Of a stretch of 64,000 bases of DNA, positions 8,405 to 15,182 are shown piece after piece. The notes beneath the pieces were generated by a model that saw only the letters and a list, made by a program, of their open reading frames with translations, did not search any database and had not been told where the DNA came from. This stretch comes from Phycisphaerae bacterium RAS1 (GTDB lineage Bacteria; Planctomycetota; Phycisphaerae; UBA1845; Fen-1342): positions 3,224,001 through 3,288,000 of the forward strand of contig SMLU01000001.1 in assembly GCA_007859745.1 (NCBI GenBank). Direction: 5' to 3'. Every line of letters begins with the position of its first letter. Position 1 is the stretch's first letter. The translations under genes and the position numbers were made by a program.

Positions 8405-9394
8405 TCATTTTCCGCGAGCGAATCGCCGCCCTGAAAGGGCCGCGGCTGCCGCCAGCAGGCACACTGAACTCGGTTCGGGTACGTAGGTCAGGATCGCGCC
8501 GAGCGGGATTCCGAGATCGGTCTGACCGGCGGAGACCCAGGCGTCGTTCATCGCATCGTAAGTGAAGCGCGCCAGAATGTGGCTGCGGTGCCCGGTGACC
8601 AGCATCTCGCTTTCGTCGGGGCTGAAGCCGACGTCCAGCGCGTCGTCGACGCCGCCGATGAAGCTGTCGAACACCGGCAAGCCGTTGCCGTCGAAGCCAA
8701 GGCGGAACACGCCGTCCGCGTTGATGTCGCTGACATAGAGGTCGCCCCCGGGCCCCATCGACATGTTGTGCAAGCCCGACGCGCCGGGCACGGCGAAGGT
8801 GTTGACGAGCATGCCGGTCGTAAGGTCAAAAGTCTGAATCGAATTCGACGCCCCGCTGGCGTAGAGCCGCATTCCATCCGCCGACACGGCCAGCCCGCGA
8901 AGCGACCCGCCGCCAAGCGTCCCGTTCGCAACGGCGTTGCCGCCCCCATCAAACGTGAAGCGCGAAATCGGTCCGTTGACGTTTGCCGCGAAGAGTTCGC
9001 CGCTCACCGGATTGAACGTCACTTCATGCACGCCGAGCAGGCTGTTGCCCGAAATCGTCCCGCCGGCGGAGTACGTGGCGGTCCCGGCGTCGTAGTCGAA
9101 GCGCGAGACGCTGCTGGGCATGTTGTTGCCGTGGCGATTGCCCACGAAGAGCTGGCCCGCGGCGTTGAACGCGAGTCCGGCGGGGTCGCTTACCTGTTCG
9201 CGCGGAATCTCGGGGAGATTACTCAGGATGCCGGCGTTCATCTCAAACTGCTTGACGCCCAGCCAGGTGGCGGGGTTCGTGTTGTCGGGTCCCGGCGGTG
9301 AACCGGTAATGAGCAGGCGGTAAGTGTCGGCGGAGGCGACGGTTACAAGTAGACAGAGCGCGAGCGCGGCGTGAATTCGAGCGGTTGTGAGCAT
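8405..9394 (-). CDS. PEP-CTERM secreted beta-propeller-like protein
   Basis: Exported protein with an N-terminal signal ('LALCLLVTVASADT') and a C-terminal sorting tag: 'VPEPSSVCLLAAAAALSGRRFARGK' has the PEP motif, a hydrophobic stretch and a basic end, which is processed by exosortase systems. Between them are repeated blade-like units ('LFVGNRHGNN', 'ELFAANVNGPISRFTF', 'MRLYASGASNSIQTFDL', 'DLYVSDINADGVFRL'), as in NHL/SMP-30-like propellers. The ATG at 9394 has GGGAG at good spacing, better than the ATG six codons earlier. No exosortase gene is in the window. Exact role unknown; envelope or extracellular matrix location is likely. Confidence 0.85.
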   Translation of the reverse strand: MLTTARIHAALALCLLVTVASADTYRLLITGSPPGPDNTNPATWLGVKQFEMNAGILSNLPEIPREQVSDPAGLAFNAAGQLFVGNRHGNNMPSSVSRFDYDAGTATYSAGGTISGNSLLGVHEVTFNPVSGELFAANVNGPISRFTFDGGGNAVANGTLGGGSLRGLAVSADGMRLYASGASNSIQTFDLTTGMLVNTFAVPGASGLHNMSMGPGGDLYVSDINADGVFRLGFDGNGLPVFDSFIGGVDDALDVGFSPDESEMLVTGHRSHILARFTYDAMNDAWVSAGQTDLGIPLGAILTYVPEPSSVCLLAAAAALSGRRFARGK

Positions 9395-9520
9395 GCTGTG
9401 TCTCCCTTCCAAGCGATGCGACCAGGTCGCGAGTATTCGAGGAATGCTAGGAGTGGCTTTTCGAGGGAGTCAAGCTCAAAGGGTGCGATTGATCGGCGCT
9501 CCGCGGCTGGTGGCGGAACG

Positions 9521-9758
9521 AGCGGGTAGGCTGGGCTTCGTACTCGAAGCCCAGCCTACTGTGCCGCTGCGCTTTCACCGTCGGACACGGAGGTCCGACG
9601 CTACGGCGCGTCGCTCGACGCGAGGCAAGCGCCCGTCCTAGCGGGTAGGCTGGGCTTCGTACTCGAAGCCCAGCCTACTGTGCCGCTGCGCTTTCACCGT
9701 CGGACACGGAGGTCCGACGCTACGGCGCGTCGCTCGACGCGAGGCAAGCGCCCGTCCT
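9521..9758. repeat. 119-bp tandem duplication
   Basis: Positions 9521-9639 and 9640-9758 are two head-to-tail copies that look identical base for base. Each copy carries two hairpins: GGCTGGGCTTCG mirrored by CGAAGCCCAGCC, and CGTCGGAC mirrored by GTCCGACG. The citrate synthase stop codon lies where the second copy ends. The gap 9395-9756 has no gene. Confidence 0.9.
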
Positions 9759-10881
9759 AGCGGCTTGCCGCCGGCACGTACTTCCTCTCCCCCGCCCCCG
9801 TATACCGGCTCAGCGGCCGAATGATCCGGTTGTTCGTGTACTGCTCAATGAAATGCGCCGCCCAGCCGCTGACGCGCGAGGCGACGAACAGCGGCGTGTA
9901 CACGTCCACCGGCAGGCCCATGTAGTAGTACGTCAGCCCGCAAGGGTAATCGACGTTCATGAAAATTTTCCGCTGCTCGTGCATCACCTTCTGAATCGCG
10001 TAGTACACGTCCATCCGCCACTTCTCCGCGTGCGATTCGGCCAGCTTCGCCAGCTCCTTCTCCAGAATCCACGAACGATGGTCGCCGTTCTTGTAGACGC
10101 GGTGGCCGAAGCCGACGACTTTCTCCTTCTTGGCGATGGCGTTTTCCGTCCACGCGCGAGCCTCGGGGCCGCTCTTGAACTGGTTGATGAGGTGCATCGT
10201 TTCTTCGTTCGCCCCGCCGTGCAGCGGCCCCTTCAGCGTGCCGATGCCCGTCACCATGCCCGAGTAGATGTCGCTCAGCGTGCTCGCCGTCACGCGGCAG
10301 GCGAAGGCCGACGCGTTGTATTCATGCTCGGCGTAGAGGATCAGCGTCAGGTCGAGGATGCGGGCCGAAAGCGCCGCCGGCTCCTTGCCGAAGGCCAGCC
10401 ACAGCGTCTGGGCCGCGTGCGACAAGCCCGGCTGCGGCTCGACCGGCGTCTTGCCCGCCAGGTAGTGCATGCGGGCGCCGATCATCGTCGGCACGATCGC
10501 GAGAATGCGCGTCGCCTTCTCGCTCAGCGCGGCCTTGTCATCGCCCTTGATCGGGCAGAAATGCCCCGCCATCGACATCGCCGTGCGCAGCATGTCCATG
10601 CCGGGCGTGTCCTTGGGCATGGCCTTAATCGCCTCCAGCACCGGCTGCGGCAGCTTTCGATAGCCGTCGAGCGCTGCTCGAAAACTCTTGAGCTGCGCCG
10701 CCGTCGGCAGCTCGCCATGCAACAGCAGCCACGCGACTTCCTCGAAGTTGCTGTGCTCAGCCAACTCCTCGATTGTGTAGCCGCAGTACATCAGGCTGTC
10801 CTGCATGACGGCGGAGATGTTCGTCTCACCGGCGATGATGCCTTCCAGGCCCGGACGGTAAAGCTGCTCGACGTTGCTCAT
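9757..10881 (-). CDS. Citrate synthase (or 2-methylcitrate synthase)
   Basis: Condenses acetyl-CoA (or propionyl-CoA) with oxaloacetate. The ATG at 10881 follows GGAGGT at 6 bases, so I use it instead of the upstream in-frame ATG. The 374-residue size matches the short, dimeric bacterial/archaeal type. Catalytic residues: His186 ('YAEHEYNAS'), His221 ('GPLHGGANE'), His260 ('GFGHRVY') and the Asp of 'VDVYTPLF'. The ending is the usual 'NNRIIRPLSRYTG'. Citrate and methylcitrate synthases of this length cannot be separated by motif, and no prp genes are near, so the TCA role is the default. The last codon and stop lie against a duplicated repeat. Confidence 0.92.
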   Translation of the reverse strand: MSNVEQLYRPGLEGIIAGETNISAVMQDSLMYCGYTIEELAEHSNFEEVAWLLLHGELPTAAQLKSFRAALDGYRKLPQPVLEAIKAMPKDTPGMDMLRTAMSMAGHFCPIKGDDKAALSEKATRILAIVPTMIGARMHYLAGKTPVEPQPGLSHAAQTLWLAFGKEPAALSARILDLTLILYAEHEYNASAFACRVTASTLSDIYSGMVTGIGTLKGPLHGGANEETMHLINQFKSGPEARAWTENAIAKKEKVVGFGHRVYKNGDHRSWILEKELAKLAESHAEKWRMDVYYAIQKVMHEQRKIFMNVDYPCGLTYYYMGLPVDVYTPLFVASRVSGWAAHFIEQYTNNRIIRPLSRYTGAGERKYVPAASR

Positions 10882-10972
10882 GGCGTACCTCCGACTGCCG
10901 TATGTTGCTGCGATGTTCAAGCGGCAGTGTAACGTCGTGCGTCGCGGAATCGAAGCGCACCGAGCCCGGAAC

Positions 10973-11057
10973 CGAGCCCCAAGCGCAAGCGCGCGGGGGC
11001 ACTTTCAGGGTTGGGCGACACACCCACAAACACCCGCGCGCTCGCGCTTGGGGCTCG
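10973..11057. repeat. Family C inverted repeat
   Basis: CGAGCCCCAAGCGCAAGCG on the left is mirrored by CGCTCGCGCTTGGGGCTCG on the right with about 45 bases between. The same arrangement recurs at 22792-22875. It fills most of the 10882-11197 gap; the remainder shows no gene. Confidence 0.8.
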
Positions 11058-11197
11058 TATTGCGACTCTGCCGAACTACCGCGCACGCCCGATTTGCCGC
11101 TTCCACGCCCGCGCCCTGCCGAATCGCGGCGCATAGGCTATCATCGGAATCCCGGAAGCGCCGGCGCGGGCGTCCTTCGGGAGGTTCTCGCGTTTCG

Positions 11198-12040
11198 ATG
11201 GAGACGTTTGTGCGTTTGACTGCGTTTTGTCTCTGCCTCGCCGTCGTGATTTCGGGCGGTTGCGCAGCGAATGAGAAGATGATCGAGCCGCAGCACGGCC
11301 CGATCACCGAACTGACCGCGGCCGAGGCGGACGCCCGGGCGGAGGCCGTCCGCCGCGACCCGCTGGCGTATCTGAAGAAAGTCACCGAGACCTGCCGCGC
11401 GCTCGACTCCTACCGCCTGAGCTTCACACGCTACGAACGCCGCGGCCTGCTGCGGATCCTCTATGGCCCGGAGCACATCGACTGCTGGTTCCGCCGCGAA
11501 CCCTTCAGCATCCGCATGAAGTGGACCGACAAGGACACCAAGTACGGCGAGTCGGTCTACATCGCCGGGCGTCACAACAACAAGGTGCGATTCGTGCCGC
11601 GCATCTGGATGCCGCCTTTGCTGCCGGGCATCAACACGATTGATCTTGACACGCCGGTGATCTGGGGCGAGGCCAAGCGGCCGCTGACGGCCTTCGGGCT
11701 GCAGCGGCTGATGGAACAGACGATGGCCTCCGTCGACGGCGCCGGCGAAGACCTGATTCTGCGCTACGACGGCCTGCTGCGGCTTGAGGAAAGCGGCACG
11801 GCGGTGCATCACCTGCACATCGAGCTGCCGGCGTCGCGCTACAAGGTCAACGTGCAGGAGCTCTACGTTTCGATCGCCACCGACCTGCCCGCCGGAACGG
11901 TGCTGAAGTTTCCCAGCGGCACGATTGACGCCGCCTATTTCTACGCCAAGATCGACCAATCGTCGCCCGTGACCGACGCCGACCTGGTGATGGACTATGA
12001 GCGCGAGCGAATGCGCAGCAAGGGCAGCGGGACGGAGTAG
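11198..12040 (+). CDS. DUF1571-family lipoprotein
   Basis: About 280 residues starting 'METFVRLTAFC', with a lipobox 'VISGGC' near residue 21, so it is a membrane-anchored, exported protein. The body matches my memory of DUF1571, a planctomycete family: 'DPLAYLKKVTETCRALDSY' at the domain start, then 'FTRYERRGLL' and 'FSIRMKWTDKDTKYGESVYIAGRHNNKVRF'. It has the general look of a LolA-like half-barrel lipid-binding fold, but function is unproven. GGGAGG lies 13 bases before the ATG, somewhat far. The longer upstream frame runs through repeat C and is not credible. It probably shares a transcript with the next gene. Confidence 0.85.
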   Translation: METFVRLTAFCLCLAVVISGGCAANEKMIEPQHGPITELTAAEADARAEAVRRDPLAYLKKVTETCRALDSYRLSFTRYERRGLLRILYGPEHIDCWFRREPFSIRMKWTDKDTKYGESVYIAGRHNNKVRFVPRIWMPPLLPGINTIDLDTPVIWGEAKRPLTAFGLQRLMEQTMASVDGAGEDLILRYDGLLRLEESGTAVHHLHIELPASRYKVNVQELYVSIATDLPAGTVLKFPSGTIDAAYFYAKIDQSSPVTDADLVMDYERERMRSKGSGTE

Positions 12041-12047
12041 GACCCGG

Positions 12048-13391
12048 TTGACCGGCGTTCCATCTCGCCTGCCGATCGCCGCCCTGCTCGTCGTCGCTGC
12101 GTCGGCGTCGGCCGCCCGCGCAGGTGACGGCGCCTTACCCCTCAAACTCGCGCCAGGCGACCATCTCGTCTACGAACGTCGCACACTGATCACGCAGGTT
12201 GGCAGCGAACGCGTCTTTCGCCGCATCGTCGATGAGGTACAGCTTTTCTGCCTGGCGCGGCAGGCGGACACCTGCTCCGTCCTGCTCGACCTGTCGCGCC
12301 GCGTGGACGAACACGAGGCCGGTCGCTACGGCGTGCTGCTGGCTCTGGACGACTGCGGTCGGCAAAAGCCGCTCGATGCACAGTCGCCGGTCGGCGTCGA
12401 GGCGCTCGAGGCGCTCGACGTTCTTCCGCCGCCGCGCGATCCGCTGGCCGCGGCGAACGAGTGGTACACGCCGCGAAGCGCTCTGGGTTGCAGCGTGCGG
12501 GTTTCCGCCGTCGCGGGCGACGCCGGCGAGGGCCGCCGCTTCCGATTCGAAACCGACGACGGCGAGGGTCTGTTCGCCGCCGCCGGGCTGGCCGTCGCCG
12601 GCGACGTGTGGCTCGACCCGCGCGACGGGACCGTGCTGCGGCTTGAGCAGCGGCGGAATGTGCCGGCGGAAGGCGCCGTGGCCCAGTCCGTGGCCGTGCT
12701 GCGCATGCGCCGCACGCGCGACGAACGCTGGGCCATCCGCCGCGCCGCGGAGATGTCGCGCTACCAGCAGGCCTGGCGCGGAGAGCGGCAACTGCTGATC
12801 GAACTCACGGAAAAACCCGAAGCGGCGGAGCGCGTGATCGAACGCCTGCAGCGCCTGTGGGAGTCTTTCGCGGCGGACGTGGAGAGCGGAATCGGCTCGC
12901 CGTTCGAGCCGCTCGCGGCAGCGGAGCGGCGGCGCGTGGCGGAGAAGGCTGGGGCCCTCCGAGAGCGTGCGAAATTGGCGCGCCGCTGGATCGGAAAGCC
13001 GGCCCGGCCGTGGGCGCTGGAGAATGAGCGCGGCGAGTCGATTCGCAGCGACGACGTGCGCCGGGGCGTCGTCGTCGAGTGGTTCTGGCGCAGCGATTTG
13101 GCGCCGGGGTTGGATGCGCCCCGGACGCTGCGTCTTCTGCAGGCGGGCTTGAACGCCAAGTCGATCGGCCTCGTGTGCTGCAATCTCGACAAGGACGCCG
13201 TTGCCGCGGGGCGGATGCTGGAAAAACTCGCGAGCGGACTGACCAACGTCCTCGCGGCCCCGCTGCGCGATGCGGAGGGGTTGGACGATCTTCCGGCTGT
13301 CCGCGTCGTGGACGACGTCGGCGTCGTACGGCGCGTCTGGGTCAGTGTTACGCCGACGCTGGACGAGCTGCTGGCGGCGGTCGTCAAGTAG
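12048..13391 (+). CDS. Secreted protein with a degenerate thioredoxin-like C-terminal domain
   Basis: About 447 residues. A signal peptide ('LPIAALLVVAASASAARAG') directs export. The long middle (about 30-330) is beta-rich with 'VWLDPRDGTVLRLEQ', recalling surface proteins that carry a conserved output value; it matches no family I know. The last 110 residues have a thioredoxin/AhpC layout ('RGVVVEWFWRSDLAPGLDAPRTLRLL'), but the place of the redox CxxC reads 'FWRSDLAPG', so no redox activity is expected. I chose the TTG at 12048, preceded by AGGACCC, because it gives a normal-length signal peptide; an ATG at 11997 overlapping the previous gene is possible. Confidence 0.65.
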   Translation: MTGVPSRLPIAALLVVAASASAARAGDGALPLKLAPGDHLVYERRTLITQVGSERVFRRIVDEVQLFCLARQADTCSVLLDLSRRVDEHEAGRYGVLLALDDCGRQKPLDAQSPVGVEALEALDVLPPPRDPLAAANEWYTPRSALGCSVRVSAVAGDAGEGRRFRFETDDGEGLFAAAGLAVAGDVWLDPRDGTVLRLEQRRNVPAEGAVAQSVAVLRMRRTRDERWAIRRAAEMSRYQQAWRGERQLLIELTEKPEAAERVIERLQRLWESFAADVESGIGSPFEPLAAAERRRVAEKAGALRERAKLARRWIGKPARPWALENERGESIRSDDVRRGVVVEWFWRSDLAPGLDAPRTLRLLQAGLNAKSIGLVCCNLDKDAVAAGRMLEKLASGLTNVLAAPLRDAEGLDDLPAVRVVDDVGVVRRVWVSVTPTLDELLAAVVK

Positions 13392-13400
13392 GGGCGCGTT

Positions 13401-14888
13401 TCAGACGTTCGACTCGATCGCGTGCGCCGGCGCCGGCGGTTCAACGGACGGCGAACCGGGTGGGATTGCCGTCCGTTCGCCCCCGCGGTCCTCCTTGAAC
13501 AACCGAATCCCGCGCCACGCCTCGCTGTGAAAGCGCCGCGCCAGCAGAACGCCGAGCACGACGATATACGCCGCCGCCATCGCCCAGGGGCCGTGGAATC
13601 CCCATTGCGGCATGAACCGGACGGCGAGGTAGCCGCCGAGCACGAAGATGGCCCAGCAGCAGACGAAGAACAGGGCCGCGGGGACGCGCGTGTCGCCGGC
13701 GCCGCGGGCGGCGAAGCTGTAGACGATGCACAGGCCGTCGAAGACCTGGAAGAGGGCGGCCCAGATCGCCATCGCCGCCGCTGCCGCAATGACCGCCTGT
13801 CGCAGCGCGACATCGCTTTCCCAGCAGAGCAGCCACGCCATGGGGCCGCCGGCGGCGACAAACACGAGCGCCATCAGGGCCATGTAGCCGACGATCAGCC
13901 GCCGCGCCACGCGCACGCGAAAGACCGCATCATCCGGACGCCCGGCGCCGATCTCGTTGCCTACCTGGGTGGTGAGCGCCAGCCCGATTCCCAGGCTCGG
14001 CATGAACGAAAGATGCATGAACTGAATCACGATGTTGGCGGCCGCCATGGATGATGCCCCGAACGGCGGCATCAGGATTTCGAGAAATACGAACCACGCC
14101 CCGATGTCCACCAGCCATTGCACCGCCACCGGCCCGCCGACGCGGATAATTTCACGCAGGCGCCCCGGGCTGAAGCGCCAACTGTCGCGCGTGCGATAGC
14201 GCTGGTGAATGGGCTCTGACATGAACGGCATCACCAGCACCAGCAGTCGCGCGCACCATGCCAGCAGCGTCGCCAGGCCGCTGCCGCCGATGCCCATGAC
14301 CGGCGCGCCGAAATGACCGAATATGAAGATGTAGTTCGCGACCGCCAGCGTCACGAGCGAAACAACCACGGCGATCAGGTCGATGACCGGCCGCTTGATG
14401 CCGTTGTAGAAGCACTCCAGGCTGGCCGAGGCGATCATCGGACCGATCGCCCACAGGGCGTAGCGCAGAAACTGAATCTCGCGCTCCTGCACGTCCGGCG
14501 GGTGCTGGCCGATCCGGCCCAGCAGCGGGAACCATCGCTCGACGGTCGCCGCGATCGGCGCGCTGAGCAGCGCCGCCGCCGCCGCGATGTAAAGCGCCTG
14601 CCAGACGTACGATCCGCCGCGCTGCGGCTCGCCGCGGCCGTCGGCCTGGGAGACGAACGTCTGAACGGCCTGGGCCAGGCCCATGCCCAGGCAGGCGATG
14701 ACGAACAGGAAGATTGTTGACGGCGAAATCGCCGCCTGGGCGGCCGTGCCGAGCTGCGAAACCATGACGAAGTCGATGAACCCCATCAGCATGCGCGAGA
14801 GCGTCACGCCGATCATCGGCAGCGCGAGGATCAGCAGCACGCGGACGGCGTGTCTGCGACGGTCGGCGATTTCGAGTTTCTCGATCAC
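13401..14888 (-). CDS. MATE-family multidrug efflux transporter
   Basis: Na+ or H+ driven exporter of cationic or aromatic compounds in the inner membrane. The frame shows twelve membrane stretches in two homologous halves, with 'LALPMIGVTLSRMLMGFIDFVMVSQLGTAAQAAIS' as helix 1-2 and the second-half start 'IIRVGGPVAVQWLVDIGAWFVFLEI'. About 495 residues, a little longer than NorM because of a polar tail. The start is set at the GTG at 14888 because AGAAGG precedes it; the frame extends to a TTG at 14915, but that lies at the foot of a terminator hairpin. No promoter fits between that hairpin and the start, which suggests attenuation control. Confidence 0.9.
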   Translation of the reverse strand: MIEKLEIADRRRHAVRVLLILALPMIGVTLSRMLMGFIDFVMVSQLGTAAQAAISPSTIFLFVIACLGMGLAQAVQTFVSQADGRGEPQRGGSYVWQALYIAAAAALLSAPIAATVERWFPLLGRIGQHPPDVQEREIQFLRYALWAIGPMIASASLECFYNGIKRPVIDLIAVVVSLVTLAVANYIFIFGHFGAPVMGIGGSGLATLLAWCARLLVLVMPFMSEPIHQRYRTRDSWRFSPGRLREIIRVGGPVAVQWLVDIGAWFVFLEILMPPFGASSMAAANIVIQFMHLSFMPSLGIGLALTTQVGNEIGAGRPDDAVFRVRVARRLIVGYMALMALVFVAAGGPMAWLLCWESDVALRQAVIAAAAAMAIWAALFQVFDGLCIVYSFAARGAGDTRVPAALFFVCCWAIFVLGGYLAVRFMPQWGFHGPWAMAAAYIVVLGVLLARRFHSEAWRGIRLFKEDRGGERTAIPPGSPSVEPPAPAHAIESNV

Positions 14889-14913
14889 GCTGATGCCTTC
14901 TGGCTGGGCAAAC

Positions 14914-14943
14914 AAAAAACCCTGGCCTCATTCGTGCCAGGGT
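14914..14943 (-). terminator. Terminator/attenuator hairpin in front of the MATE gene
   Basis: Minus strand: CCCTGGC (14937-14943) pairs with GCCAGGG (14920-14926), followed by six T (14914-14919). It ends 26 bases before the MATE start. Confidence 0.75.
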
Positions 14944-14971
14944 CGCCGTGTCTGTCGTTTCGTGCTTGACG

Positions 14972-15034
14972 TTACGAGCGCGGCACCCGGGCGGGCAGGA
15001 CGGCAACCGGATTGTCCTTGACCGACCGAGGCAT
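14972..15034 (-). CDS. Possible 20-codon leader peptide
   Basis: ATG at 15034, stop TAA at 14972, preceded by GGAACGGAGCGCATCA, which holds a usable ribosome site (CGGAG, 8 bases). The peptide reads MPRSVKDNPVAVLPARVPRS, rich in Pro, Val and Arg. It lies between the leader helix and the attenuator, the usual position of peptides whose translation controls a downstream terminator. It could also be a stand-alone small protein. Confidence 0.4.
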   Translation of the reverse strand: MPRSVKDNPVAVLPARVPRS

Positions 15035-15058
15035 TGATGCGCTCCGTTCCACGTTCGG

Positions 15059-15133
15059 CACTGGTTCGTTGAGACGCCGACGGGCGCGACCGCGTGCCCG
15101 CGCAAAGGCGGCGGGCTCGGCGCCCAACCAGTG
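15059..15133 (-). promoter_or_regulatory. Structured 5' leader domain upstream of the MATE gene
   Basis: CACTGGTT (minus strand, 15126-15133) pairs perfectly with AACCAGTG (15059-15066), closing a GC-rich domain that contains further pairing (GAGCCCGCC region with GCGGGC). It begins a few bases after the predicted transcription start. I do not recognise a known riboswitch. Confidence 0.5.
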
Positions 15134-15143
15134 ATTCGTCGAT

Positions 15144-15173
15144 TATTATTTCGGGGCACGTTCGAAACGTCAA
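15144..15173 (-). promoter_or_regulatory. Promoter of the MATE leader transcript
   Basis: TTGACG (15168-15173) and an AATAATAAT block (15142-15150) giving ATAATA about 18 bases away on the minus strand. The start would be near 15137, so the leader to the MATE start is about 250 nt. The gap 14889-15182 is accounted for by this leader and promoter. Confidence 0.55.
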
Positions 15174-15182
15174 TAACCCGGC

